A DNA stretch of 64,000 nucleotides, taken from the NCBI RefSeq assembly GCF_046097095.1, contig NZ_CP175698.1, forward strand, positions 2,108,001-2,172,000, written 5' to 3'. Within the stretch, counting starts at the first letter, position 1. Each line of letters starts with the position of its first letter. A model generated the notes under the pieces. The model searched no databases and had not been told where the DNA came from. It worked only from the letters and a program-made list of their open reading frames with translations. The DNA is from Natrinema sp046097095. GTDB taxonomy: Archaea; Halobacteriota; Halobacteria; Halobacteriales; Natrialbaceae. The position numbers and the translations under genes were made by a program. Of this stretch, positions 25,078 to 33,972 are shown one piece after another.

Positions 25078-25396
25078 GGACGTCCTCCTGGAACAGCTCG
25101 ACGACGTGGTCGGTCACTTCGTCGATCCGATCCCGGGCGCGCTCGGCGAGTTCTTCTCGCTCGCGTTCGCCCTCTTCGAGGACCTGCTCGCACTCCGCGT
25201 CGATCTCCTCGCGAGCCTCCTCCAGCCGGCGCTCCTTCAACTGTTGCGCCTCCTGTTCCGCTTCCGTGCGAATCTCCTCGGCACGTTCTCGAGCCTCGGC
25301 TATTCGCTCGTCGCGGTCGTTCGTTGCCTGTGCGACGATCTCGTCGGCCTCGTCCTCCGCCGACTTAATTCGTTCGAGAACCTCTGGACTCGGCAT
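25064..25396 (-). CDS. atpH: A/V-type ATP synthase subunit H (peripheral stalk)
   Basis: Encodes 110 residues, almost entirely one Glu/Arg-rich coiled coil with right-handed-type spacing, which pairs with subunit E. First gene of the operon. A TATA-like sequence (CCATATACG, 25428-25436 on the minus strand) about 35 nt upstream of its ATG marks the operon promoter with a very short leader. Confidence 0.92.
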   Translation of the reverse strand: MPSPEVLERIKSAEDEADEIVAQATNDRDERIAEARERAEEIRTEAEQEAQQLKERRLEEAREEIDAECEQVLEEGEREREELAERARDRIDEVTDHVVELFQEDVHAQT

Positions 25397-25427
25397 ACTC
25401 TAAGCAGTCGGACGTTTGCCAGAGCGC

Positions 25428-25435
25428 GTATATGG
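25428..25435 (-). promoter_or_regulatory. TATA box of the ATP synthase operon
   Basis: CATATACG on the minus strand, centred about 35 nt before the atpH ATG. Position predicts a leader of under 12 nt. Confidence 0.5.
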
Positions 25436-25553
25436 TAGTTGCGAAAGTCCGTCAGTGCGACCCCTCCTCAACTGACCGGTAATCACGTCTTACTCCCGGC
25501 GGGCGGCGTCCGGAACAGTAGACATATGCCGATCGGACCGAAACTCCGTGCCA

Positions 25554-26177
25554 ATGGGAATTCTCGAGAACAAGGCCCGCGCTCGACTGTTCTATAAGTA
25601 CCTCTCGCGGGTCTACGACTGGGTGAACCCGTTCATCTGGACCGAGACGATGCGTACCGAGGCGCTCTCACTGCTCGACCTCGAGGAGGATATGACCGTC
25701 CTCGACGTCGGCTGTGGAACCGGTTTCGCGACCGAAGGGCTGCTTGAGCACGTCGACGAAGTCTACGCCATCGATCAGAGCGAACATCAACTCGAGCAAG
25801 CCTACGGAAAGTTCGGCAAGCGCGCCCCGCCGGTCCACTTCCACCGTGGTGACGCCGAGCGGCTCCCGTTCGCGACGGACACGTTCGATGTCGTGTGGTC
25901 GTCGGGATCGATCGAGTACTGGCCGACGCCGATTCTCGCGCTCCGGGAGTTCCGTCGCGTCCTCAAACCCGGCGGTCAGGTGCTGGTCGTCGGACCGAAC
26001 TATCCCGATACGTCGATCACGCAGCGACTCGCCGACGCGATCATGTTCTTCTACGACGAGTACGAGGCCGACCGGATGTTCAAGACTGCCGGATTCGAGG
26101 ACGTGAAACACGCGTTCATGGGTCCGCCACACGATCCAGACGTTGCGATCACGACGATCGGTCGCACGCCCGAATAA
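25554..26177 (+). CDS. SAM-dependent methyltransferase (class I, UbiE/MPBQ-like)
   Basis: Encodes 207 residues of a Rossmann-fold methyltransferase. Motif I is VLDVGCGTGFATEGL (about residues 46-60), the acidic ribose ligand follows in YAIDQSE, motif II region FDVVWSSGSIEYW, and LREFRRVLKPGGQVLVVGP is motif III. The N-terminal MGILENKARARLFYKYLSRVYD is shared with quinone-ring methyltransferases of the MPBQ/MSBQ type, so a role in menaquinone methylation is possible; substrate is not proven. A GTG 6 nt earlier is an alternative start. It is divergent from the ATP synthase operon. Confidence 0.8.
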   Translation: MGILENKARARLFYKYLSRVYDWVNPFIWTETMRTEALSLLDLEEDMTVLDVGCGTGFATEGLLEHVDEVYAIDQSEHQLEQAYGKFGKRAPPVHFHRGDAERLPFATDTFDVVWSSGSIEYWPTPILALREFRRVLKPGGQVLVVGPNYPDTSITQRLADAIMFFYDEYEADRMFKTAGFEDVKHAFMGPPHDPDVAITTIGRTPE

Positions 26178-26225
26178 GACCCAACACTGTTCGTCTTCGC
26201 TCGAGCGTTCGATGCGAGAGCCCGT

Positions 26226-26732
26226 TTAGGCCGCTGTCGTCTCGAGTCTGGCCACTCGTTTCCCGTCGACCGCGAGCGAGACGGTAACCGAATCGCCGAC
26301 CGAAACGCGAGGACTGTTCGTTCCCGCAATGGACAGTCCGACACGCTCTCCCGGCGTCCACTCTGGATCGGCTCTCGCGTTGAACGGCCCGCCCGGTGAG
26401 CCGTCGAATCCGCGCGCGCCGACGAACGGAACCGGCGGCTGCCGCGATAGCTCGGTACCGTTTACCGCGATCGTCACGGACAGCGATTCGACATCGATCG
26501 AGTCACCCGCGACGTGGTTGATCGCGATCGTCGAGCGATTCCCATCGGCCGCGAGTTCGAAGGTCGCAGTCGGCCCGGCCGACTCGAGCGATATCCCACT
26601 AACGCCGATCGCGACGACGACTGCCAGACAGACGGTGAGCGCGAGCAAAACGAGGACGCCAACGATTGGACTGACGGCACGTGTGCCGGTTGGCCGAGAT
26701 GGCTGTCGATCGTGCTTCGGCTTCGGAATCAC
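26226..26732 (-). CDS. Archaeal type IV pilin-like secreted protein
   Basis: Encodes 168 residues. The N-terminus has the archaeal type IV pilin pattern: a basic leader ending in TGTRAVSPIVGVLVLLALTV, where a prepilin peptidase would cut before AVSPIVG and leave a hydrophobic assembly helix. The remainder is a beta-rich, Ser/Thr/Asn-rich domain (NRSTIAINHVAGDSI) typical of the DUF1628-type pilin family. It converges on the methyltransferase gene with a 48-nt gap. It could be a minor pilin or a membrane-anchored surface protein; no assembly ATPase is nearby. Confidence 0.8.
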   Translation of the reverse strand: MIPKPKHDRQPSRPTGTRAVSPIVGVLVLLALTVCLAVVVAIGVSGISLESAGPTATFELAADGNRSTIAINHVAGDSIDVESLSVTIAVNGTELSRQPPVPFVGARGFDGSPGGPFNARADPEWTPGERVGLSIAGTNSPRVSVGDSVTVSLAVDGKRVARLETTAA

Positions 26733-26827
26733 GCACCGTCCTGTCCGCCCCTTTTCGTATAAACCCTGGTTCGCCCACGGTCTGTAGCTTCACGGCATGC
26801 GTCTGAATCGACTCCCTCGACTTCGTC

Positions 26828-28069
26828 TTATCGCGCCACCGTCGCGGTGACGCTTCCGTTTTCCGTTTTCGCCTCGAGTGTATGTGCACCGAGCATCGGG
26901 ACGACCCACAGCGTTCCGTCTTCGCCGGTCTGACCGACTTCCACACCGTCGAACGTAACGGTCGCGTTCACGGTCTCATTGGTATCTTGATCGGTCACGG
27001 TCACTTCGACCGGTCCGGTCTTCGCCGTCTTGTTCATCGTCATGTTGAGCCCGTTACCGGTCCACGGTCCGACTCCGGTTTCGGTTTGTGGAATCGATGG
27101 CACTGTAAGGACCTGTACCTCGCGGAACACCTGCCCCGTTCCCCCGTCGAGGTAGACCTCAAGTCGTCCCTGGGTGTGGCCGAATTCGGTCCAGTAGTAG
27201 TTCTCGGGAGTCCGACTGTTATCCTCGAAGGACAACGCTTGTTTGTGTTCGTCGGCCCACGGATAGAGCTCTCTCGAATGCTTGAGCGCTGCTTCCAAGT
27301 TTTCGAATTTATCGGGTGCTGTTTGATTACGATTATCGAATCGTACCGTCTCACCTATGTAGCGATTGCCCGATAGTAGCGAGAGGCTATATCCGTTCTG
27401 TGAGGTTGCGACGGTCACGTCGTAATGGCCATTGGCCGGCGTTTGAAACTGCTGTGTGAGCGTTTCTCGAAGCGGAGTCTGATGGAACCCAAGTGTTAGC
27501 TTACCGGCGCGTATCTGTTTTTTCGATATCGAATACTCTGGCACCTGGTTTGCTCGGGCATAGAGTTCGTCAAGACGCTCCGAAAGCACCGCCGCTTCCT
27601 TGTGATTCCGTAACAGTGCTTGGAGGAGTCCGATCGTCGAAAGTTTACCGGCTGCATGTGCTCTCACCGCTCTTCGCTCGCGCTGCTCGAGCTCGTCGGC
27701 GCGTTGCATGAGTTGTTCGTGCGCTGCCCGAAGCATCGCTGCTTGCTCCTCGCCGGTGGCGCTATTGAATTGTTCATCAATAATAGCGTACTGTTCGTGG
27801 TTGATTCGGAGTTCGTCGTCGGCACTTGCAAGTGCCATTCCGAGACCAGGCTGATATTCCGTGTAGTCACTTCGAACATCGCCAGTCAGCTGGAGTCGGT
27901 TCGTCGTGTTAGTGACCTCGGCTTGCAAGAGTCGTTGGGAGACCTGTTGAGAGGTGACCGCAGCGGATTCGCCGGCCTGCTCGTCGGCCGGTCCTGTTGC
28001 TGTGACTGTCGCTACAGGTACCGAGAGGACAAGAAGAAACGCGAGGAGGGCAGGGGTCGCGTTGTTCAT
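26828..28069 (-). CDS. Exported haloarchaeal protein with central coiled coil (DUF7096/DUF7094-like)
   Basis: Encodes 413 residues from the ATG at 28069; the frame is open upstream to 28141 but only the shorter form starts with a signal peptide (residues 1-24, LLAFLLVLSVPVATVTA). A helical, charged region (about 100-190) is followed by a beta-rich middle and a C-terminal Ig/CNA-B-like domain (about 350-413, VEVTVTDQDTNETVNATVTFDG). There is no C-terminal membrane anchor, so it is released or held by partners. Family names are from memory. It is divergent from a membrane-bound winged-helix gene, with which it may form a sensing pair. Confidence 0.7.
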   Translation of the reverse strand: MNNATPALLAFLLVLSVPVATVTATGPADEQAGESAAVTSQQVSQRLLQAEVTNTTNRLQLTGDVRSDYTEYQPGLGMALASADDELRINHEQYAIIDEQFNSATGEEQAAMLRAAHEQLMQRADELEQRERRAVRAHAAGKLSTIGLLQALLRNHKEAAVLSERLDELYARANQVPEYSISKKQIRAGKLTLGFHQTPLRETLTQQFQTPANGHYDVTVATSQNGYSLSLLSGNRYIGETVRFDNRNQTAPDKFENLEAALKHSRELYPWADEHKQALSFEDNSRTPENYYWTEFGHTQGRLEVYLDGGTGQVFREVQVLTVPSIPQTETGVGPWTGNGLNMTMNKTAKTGPVEVTVTDQDTNETVNATVTFDGVEVGQTGEDGTLWVVPMLGAHTLEAKTENGSVTATVAR

Positions 28070-28209
28070 CGCACCACCGTACGTACTCCTGATACAAAAA
28101 CTGGTCGTCTGCCGACGAACCGGCGAGACCGCTCCTTTCACGATTATTCACGCCTCTCAAGACCGTTCACAGCTGCCGGTAACGTTTTATTTTTCGATGG
28201 AAAGGGTTT

Positions 28210-28223
28210 TTTCCCCCGGGAAA
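28210..28223. promoter_or_regulatory. Palindrome before the membrane-bound winged-helix gene
   Basis: TTTCCC-CC-GGGAAA, 6-bp perfect arms, 17 nt before the ATG at 28240 and inside the 170-nt divergent spacer. It overlaps the zone where a leaderless promoter would place its transcription start, so it could be an autoregulatory operator. Only the symmetry is observed. Confidence 0.3.
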
Positions 28224-28239
28224 CCACCCGTTGGTACGC

Positions 28240-29562
28240 ATGCGGATTACCACTGCCGCCACACTCGCCCTCACCATCCTCCTCGCGACGACGGCGCTGG
28301 GGGCAGTGGCCGCCACTCCGTCGGCTTCCTCGTCGCCGGTCGAGCGGTCCTCGTCAGCGTCGTCCCCCCTCTCCCCAGCACTCGAGCAATCCGCCGATAT
28401 CTCGTCCACGTCGACTGCATCGCCGCCGCTCGAGCGTCCCAATACCTGGCAGGTGATCGAAATTCGCGTCACCGACAATGGGAATGCGAGATGGACGGTC
28501 GAAAGTAGATTTCTCGTTACCAACGATACAGACGAAGAGACGTTCAACGAATACGCTGCTGCGGTCACGTCCGGCAAAGAGCCAGCCCCCTACGACCGAC
28601 AGATGTTCGCACGGTTCGTCGCTCGCGCGTCAGAGTCGACCGGTCGCGAAATGTCAGTCGAGAACGCCGGCTGGGACGAGCCGCGAATTGAACGGATCGA
28701 GAACGAGTCCAGCGGGGCCACAACAGAAGGTGATAGCCGCGTCGGCGTCATCTCCTACTCGTTTACCTGGACGAACTTCGCGACCGTTGACGGTGATCGG
28801 ATTCACGTTGGCGATGCTCTCTCTACGTCAGAGGGGCCGCTGATTCGGGTGTTAAGCGACGGTCAACGGCTCATTATTGCACCGCCGAACAACTACGGCT
28901 TCGTCGATGCCCCGACGGGCACTGAGAACGGAGCGCTCGTCTGGGACGGTCCGCATCGCTTCGACACGGACGGACTCGAGATCACGATCCTTCGCGGAGC
29001 CGGTCCGCAACCGTTCTCCGGTTGGAGCCTGCTGATCGGCGTGTTCCTCGTACTCACGGTTCTCGTCGGTGCCGGCAGCTATCTGCTCGCGCGACGAGGG
29101 ATCACGATCGATCGGTCGCTTCCGGTCGATCGACTCCCGTCGCTCGGACTCCGCGAGGCGCTCGGGCTGTCGGAACAGTTCGGTAATCGCACGAACGCCA
29201 GCGATGATCGTCGGCGTACCACGGCTGAGGGAGACGGTGACTCGGAGACGGGCCCAAGCGCGACGGTCGAGTCAGCTCCACCAGCGGAGACTGAAACGGG
29301 AACTCGCCTCGAGTTCGAGGAGTCTACCGACGACGGAATCGATCCGGAGCTGTTGAGCGACGAGGAACGTGTGCTTCGTCTCCTCAAGCGAAACGGCGGC
29401 CGGATGAAGCAGGCGTCGATCGTTTCGGAGACCGGGTGGTCGAACGCCAAGGTCTCACAACTCCTCTCGAAGATGGACGAGAACGATGAAATCGAAAAAC
29501 TGCGGATCGGACGGGAGAACCTCATCACGCTCCCGGGCGTCGATCCGACCGCAGTCGACTGA
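28240..29562 (+). CDS. Membrane-anchored winged-helix regulator (DUF7345/DUF7343-like)
   Basis: Encodes 440 residues. Order: signal peptide (1-25), Ser-rich linker, an extracytoplasmic beta domain (about 70-255, RWTVESRFLVTNDTDEETF), a single transmembrane helix (about 261-287, GWSLLIGVFLVLTVLVGAG), a disordered linker and a C-terminal winged-helix domain (about 370-435, DEERVLRLLKRNGGRMKQASIV ... NAKVSQLLSKMDE). The layout fits a one-component regulator that senses outside and binds DNA inside. A TTG codon 9 nt upstream is an alternative start. Divergent from the exported protein gene. Confidence 0.8.
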   Translation: MRITTAATLALTILLATTALGAVAATPSASSSPVERSSSASSPLSPALEQSADISSTSTASPPLERPNTWQVIEIRVTDNGNARWTVESRFLVTNDTDEETFNEYAAAVTSGKEPAPYDRQMFARFVARASESTGREMSVENAGWDEPRIERIENESSGATTEGDSRVGVISYSFTWTNFATVDGDRIHVGDALSTSEGPLIRVLSDGQRLIIAPPNNYGFVDAPTGTENGALVWDGPHRFDTDGLEITILRGAGPQPFSGWSLLIGVFLVLTVLVGAGSYLLARRGITIDRSLPVDRLPSLGLREALGLSEQFGNRTNASDDRRRTTAEGDGDSETGPSATVESAPPAETETGTRLEFEESTDDGIDPELLSDEERVLRLLKRNGGRMKQASIVSETGWSNAKVSQLLSKMDENDEIEKLRIGRENLITLPGVDPTAVD

Positions 29563-29597
29563 TCGCATCGGCCGTCGCGTTCAGTCGGGAGGCGTTG

Positions 29598-30299
29598 TTA
29601 GGTCTCGGCTGCCGTCGCTCCGTCACTGCCAGCGTCCGCGGTGCCGGCACTCGCGTTCGGATTGAACTGGATTTCCTTGCCAACGGCGTCGTAGATATCG
29701 TCCCAGTCCTTGTCCTCGTCCATCAGGAAGACCTCGACGGTCAGGGGACCCGAACCGAACTCTTCGATCCCGGCCGGCCGGACGTCGATATGGAACGTAC
29801 CGTTGTCTTCCATGCGCATTTCGCCAGTGCGTTCGACGATCTTTTGCTTGTCTTCGTTGATCTTGACGAAGAAGTATGGTTCGCCTACGACGTCACCGTG
29901 GCTCGCCGGATCGACGTCCTCCATGGTGGTATTGGCAACGACCTCGAGGTTGAAATTCGAGTAGCCGTCGGTGCTGTTTTCGGGCGTCTTATCGACAAAC
30001 TGGACGCTTTCGATCCGGTCCTCACGCTTGTTCTCGAGCGGCCGGTTTGGCTCCGTGGGCGGGGACCAAGACTCACTCGCTGTGTCGTCCCCGCCGTCTG
30101 CATCCGTTCCCGTTCCGGTTTCGTCGCTTGCATTCGTCCCCGTCCCGTCTGCGGATTCGGTTTCGTTCGCCGTTTCGTTCGGTGCGTCCTCGTTCGTCGT
30201 TTCGTTCGGCGCGTCCGCCTGTGACCCCCCCAGAGCGCTACACCCCGAGAAGACCACGAGCAGTGCGACCGCGACGATTGCGGCGTTTCGGAATTGCAT
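29598..30299 (-). CDS. Secreted lipoprotein, unknown function
   Basis: Encodes 233 residues. Signal sequence VALLVVFSGC ends in a lipobox with Cys20 as lipid anchor (Sec-type; no twin arginine). After it comes a low-complexity Asn/Glu/Thr/Gly/Asp linker (residues 25-85), then a beta-rich globular domain (about 95-215). C-terminal tail is Ala/Gly/Asp-rich. Converges with the winged-helix gene at a 35-nt gap. I do not recognise the domain. Confidence 0.75.
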   Translation of the reverse strand: MQFRNAAIVAVALLVVFSGCSALGGSQADAPNETTNEDAPNETANETESADGTGTNASDETGTGTDADGGDDTASESWSPPTEPNRPLENKREDRIESVQFVDKTPENSTDGYSNFNLEVVANTTMEDVDPASHGDVVGEPYFFVKINEDKQKIVERTGEMRMEDNGTFHIDVRPAGIEEFGSGPLTVEVFLMDEDKDWDDIYDAVGKEIQFNPNASAGTADAGSDGATAAET

Positions 30300-30658
30300 C
30301 GTAACACCGCATTACGAGATAGTCGCCATTATTACAGGCTAGATAAACGATTAAAATCCATCCACCGAGAGAACCCTCCAAACGACCTCAATGCGGCCGT
30401 CTTCCCGCGTTTCATATTGTGGGACGGTTATAAGAGGTGCTAAAATTGAAAATGAACTCACCCGTTCCTCCGGTCGCTTGTGGAACCATACGGCGTCCGC
30501 TTGACACCCCACCACGTGCGCTTTTCCCGTCGAGTCCGCTTTCCTCTCTCCTCGAAAATCCGTTTCGCGGACGCGGCCGTTTTCACGTGCTACGAGACGC
30601 TCCACGTCCCGCGTGCCACCGAACCCTGTTATCCCTACGATGGGTCGTGCTCGACCGC
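30300..30658. other. Intergenic region between lipoprotein and radical SAM genes
   Basis: AT-richer than its surroundings at 30300-30460. A TATA-like TAATAATGG on the minus strand (about 30328-30336) fits the lipoprotein promoter. A plus-strand BRE/TATA match (GGTTATAAG, 30426-30434) points into 160 nt with no convincing gene; an ATG at 30452 opens a 71-residue Arg/Pro-rich frame that I do not trust. Confidence 0.45.
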
Positions 30659-31654
30659 CTACGCTAACGGCGTCCGCTCGACTACCTGTCCGTCGTAGGT
30701 CGGATACTGTTCGACGATCTCACCGCCCTCGAGATCGCCTTCTTCGATCATCTCCTCCAAGAGCCACCAGGCCACTTCGACGTGGTCGGTTTTGACTGTG
30801 TAGAACTCTCGGGGGACGCCCAGCGCTTCGAAGCGTTCGGGGTCGGCGTAGGTTTTCCCGTAGACGAGCGTACCGTCGTCGGTGATATCGTCGAACTCGC
30901 GGCGGACGTTGCGGGCCATGCGTTTGAGACGGCGGCGGTGCTGGGCCGCGTCCTTGAACACGGAGGTACAGAAGTAGACCCGCTCGTGATCGCCCATCGT
31001 CTCGAGGATGTCCTCGCGGGAGCCGTCGACGGCGCTCATGTGGTCCTCTTTGAGTTCGAAGCCCTGCTCTTGCATCCGGCGGTAGTTGCCCTGGGACATC
31101 TCGAACTCGTTGACGTTGCAAAAGTCCGCCGCGCCCTCGTCTAAAAAGTCGAGGAACTCTTCCTCGGCGCGGATACCGGGAATCTCGAACGCGGGCGTGA
31201 GCCCCTCTTCGCGGGCGATATAGAGAATTTCCTCCCACTCGGTCCCGTGGAGGTCGCCCCACTGCTCGTAGGGCGGGTGGAAGCGAATCTCGTCCAAGCC
31301 GGCTTCTGAGAGGCGACGCATGTTCTCGCGACCGCCGGTGATGCCGGTATAGAGGTGGGTGTGGTGGTCCTCGCCGAACTCGTCTTTTAGGAGCTCGAGG
31401 TAGTGACAGGTTCGGTCGAGCGCCTCCTGGGGTTCGCCGCCGGTGATCGAGGTGCCCAGCGCGTCCATCCGCTTGGCTTCGGTGAGTACGTCCTCGTCGC
31501 TCTCGACGAGTCGTTCGTTGGCGTAGACGTCGGTGACGTTCTTGCGATTCTCGCCGAGCGGGCAGTAAAAGCAGTCGCGCTGGTCGCAGTAACCGTAGAC
31601 GAACATGACCATCTTGCCGCCTTTCGCGCACTGCTCACAGCCCTTCGAAATCAT
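30659..31654 (-). CDS. Radical SAM protein (COG2108-like), atypical CX4CX2C cluster
   Basis: Encodes 331 residues. The N-terminus has two extra cysteines (C6, C9) then the Fe-S motif C23-DQRD-C28-FY-C31, i.e. CX4CX2C rather than the usual CX3CX2C; TSITGGEPQEAL is the SAM-contacting GGEP motif. The C-terminal half follows a TIM-barrel pattern and ends with QYPTYDGQVVERTPLA. This agrees with a haloarchaeal/methanogen radical SAM family of unknown reaction. The frame continues to 31753 but MISKGCEQC is the natural start. Divergent from the histidine kinase gene. Confidence 0.85.
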   Translation of the reverse strand: MISKGCEQCAKGGKMVMFVYGYCDQRDCFYCPLGENRKNVTDVYANERLVESDEDVLTEAKRMDALGTSITGGEPQEALDRTCHYLELLKDEFGEDHHTHLYTGITGGRENMRRLSEAGLDEIRFHPPYEQWGDLHGTEWEEILYIAREEGLTPAFEIPGIRAEEEFLDFLDEGAADFCNVNEFEMSQGNYRRMQEQGFELKEDHMSAVDGSREDILETMGDHERVYFCTSVFKDAAQHRRRLKRMARNVRREFDDITDDGTLVYGKTYADPERFEALGVPREFYTVKTDHVEVAWWLLEEMIEEGDLEGGEIVEQYPTYDGQVVERTPLA

Positions 31655-31892
31655 TCGACGGTCCCTACCCGGCCGAGACTCAAAAGCCGTGCGAAACTGG
31701 CCCGGATCGAGGTGTGTCGCACGGTCGCGTGCTACAGCTGCCTTTCTCACCATATAGAGACGCCTTGCGATCGTTCGGAACGCCCCTCCCCGACGCCGCG
31801 TTCCCGACGACGGCCCAAACCTCTCTGGGACGTCGATGGCCCGCGTGGCCTATAGACTTAATTGACCTGCTTTAGACATACACACCGTATCG

Positions 31893-33845
31893 ATGGCAGG
31901 CACCGTTCGCGTCCTCTGGGTCGGTGACGATCGGGAACCGACTGTGCAGGCACTCGACCGCCGATCCGATGCGTTCACCGTAACGTCTCTTTCCGCGCCG
32001 TCCGATGCGGTTGCTCGTCTCGAGCGAGACGATATCGACTGCGTCGTCATCAGAGTGGAATCGACCGGCGCGGCAGGGCCGGACGGCATCGAGTTCTGTC
32101 GAACCGTCCGCGACCGCGTCCCGTCGCTGCCGCTGATCGCCTGCGTCGACGAATCGGGAACCGGGGCCGAGGAGGCGATTGCGGCCGGCGCGACGGATCT
32201 CCACGCGCTCTCGAGCGGACGCGATGATGCCGAACTGCTGGCGCGTCGCATCGAACTCGCCGTCGGTCGAGACGGATCCGAAACCGGACGCGACCGGGAT
32301 CAGAGTGACTTCCCAGGCGATCGAGCCGGCGACGGCGCGACGGTCGGCGGTCGGTGGGCGTCGCCCGTCGAGGCCGAACTCGACCGTTATCGATCGCTCG
32401 TCGATCGAGTTGCCGATCCGATGTACGTCCTCGACGAGCGGGGACGCTGCGTCGTCGTCAACGATGCGCTCCTCGAGTACACCGGCTACGATCGAGACCA
32501 GATCGAGGGGCGGCACGTCGACGGGTTCATCGGCGACCCGACGTATGAGACCGCGACGACGGCGATCGAACGCCTCTACGAGCGGAATGGGCAGGACAGA
32601 GACACGTTCGAAGCAACGATTCACGGGCCTGACGGGGAAACCCGGATCGGCGAAGCGCATATCACGGTCGTTACGACGGATACCGGCGACTACGCCGGCT
32701 CCGTCGGCGTGATTCGTGATATCACGAAACGAAAGGAACGTCTTCGAAAACTCGGCCAGTACCGAGCTATCATCGAAACCGCGCCGGTCGGCCTGCTCGC
32801 CATCGACGAGGACGGCGACATCGTCTGGCACAACGAGGAGTTCACGAACGATCTCGGCATTTCGGACAGGGAGCTCGTCGGGACGGATTTCACAATCCTT
32901 CAGACGGAGGGGTACTTCCCCAACGCCACCCTCGAGACCTACCTCGAGCGAGTGCGGCGTCTGCTCTCCTCGGCAAACGACGATGAGCGGGTCACCTACG
33001 AGGAAGAGTGGGTCGACGACGACGGCGAGCGCGGTATCACCGAAGTCAACATGGGGCTGCTTCCCCTCGAGGACGGCGAGTTCGCCGGTACCGTCTACGC
33101 GTTCCGAAACGTGACCGAACGCATCAAGTACCGGGAGGAACTCGAGCGCCAGAACGAGCGACTGGAGAAGTTCGTCGGTCTCGTCAGCCACGACCTCCGC
33201 AATCCGCTCAACGTCGCACAGGGGCATCTCGACGTGCTCGAGACGGAGTGCGAAAGCGAATCGATCGACGAGATGCGGTGGGCGATCGATCGCATGGAGG
33301 AACTCATCGACGATCTGCTCGCACTCGCTCGGTACGGCCGGACCGTCGCCGACCGCGAGCGCATCGAACTTGCGGACCTCGCCGAGATCGCCTGGGCGGG
33401 AGTCGATACCGGCGACGCGACACTGGTGGTGACTATCGAGGGGACGATTACCGCTCACGAGGGACGCATCCGGGAACTCCTCGAGAACCTCTTTCGGAAC
33501 AGCGTCGAGCATGGCTCGACGAGCAGTCAGTGCGGCTCCTGCGCTGGCGATGCCGTCGATCACGGCGGCGAGGACGTGACCGTAACCGTCGGCCGGTTAG
33601 ATACCGAGAGCGAGCACGCCGGCTTCTTCGTCGAGGACGACGGCTCCGGCCTCCCCGACACCGACGACATCTTCGAGTTCGGGCACACGACGGCCGATGA
33701 CGGCACCGGCCTCGGGCTGGGCATCGTCACCGAAATAGCCGACGCACACGGCTGGCAGGTCAGCGCCTGTGACGGCCGGGACGGCGGTGCCCGGTTCGAG
33801 ATCCGTGGCGTCACCAGCCTCGAAGCGGCGCGACCGACCGACTAA
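31893..33845 (+). CDS. PAS sensor histidine kinase with degenerate receiver
   Basis: Encodes 650 residues, soluble. Domain order: receiver-like domain (1-125) whose phospho-acceptor position is not Asp (CVVIRVES replaces the usual VLLD), PAS 1 (about 165-285), PAS 2 (about 285-410), HisKA with GLVSHDLRNPLN (His near 432), and HATPase with N-box ENLFRNSVEHG (about 528), DDGSGLPD and GTGLGLGIV. Cytoplasmic, so it senses an intracellular signal such as redox or light through PAS; no ligand is evident. No partner response regulator is adjacent. The DUF373 gene follows after 127 nt. Confidence 0.88.
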   Translation: MAGTVRVLWVGDDREPTVQALDRRSDAFTVTSLSAPSDAVARLERDDIDCVVIRVESTGAAGPDGIEFCRTVRDRVPSLPLIACVDESGTGAEEAIAAGATDLHALSSGRDDAELLARRIELAVGRDGSETGRDRDQSDFPGDRAGDGATVGGRWASPVEAELDRYRSLVDRVADPMYVLDERGRCVVVNDALLEYTGYDRDQIEGRHVDGFIGDPTYETATTAIERLYERNGQDRDTFEATIHGPDGETRIGEAHITVVTTDTGDYAGSVGVIRDITKRKERLRKLGQYRAIIETAPVGLLAIDEDGDIVWHNEEFTNDLGISDRELVGTDFTILQTEGYFPNATLETYLERVRRLLSSANDDERVTYEEEWVDDDGERGITEVNMGLLPLEDGEFAGTVYAFRNVTERIKYREELERQNERLEKFVGLVSHDLRNPLNVAQGHLDVLETECESESIDEMRWAIDRMEELIDDLLALARYGRTVADRERIELADLAEIAWAGVDTGDATLVVTIEGTITAHEGRIRELLENLFRNSVEHGSTSSQCGSCAGDAVDHGGEDVTVTVGRLDTESEHAGFFVEDDGSGLPDTDDIFEFGHTTADDGTGLGLGIVTEIADAHGWQVSACDGRDGGARFEIRGVTSLEAARPTD

Positions 33846-33972
33846 CAGTGGACTCCCGGATCGCTTCCGTGTCGCTGCAACCTGCCGATTCCGTTCGGCG
33901 ACTCTCAAGCCCGTTCGCGGCGTTCCCTCTCCCCCAGAAGATGGAAATACCTCGCGGTCGAACGGTCGACCG

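Noticed and set aside
31872..33563. 563-residue minus-strand frame opposite the histidine kinase
   Set aside because: Shadow frame; the plus-strand kinase has all expected motifs.
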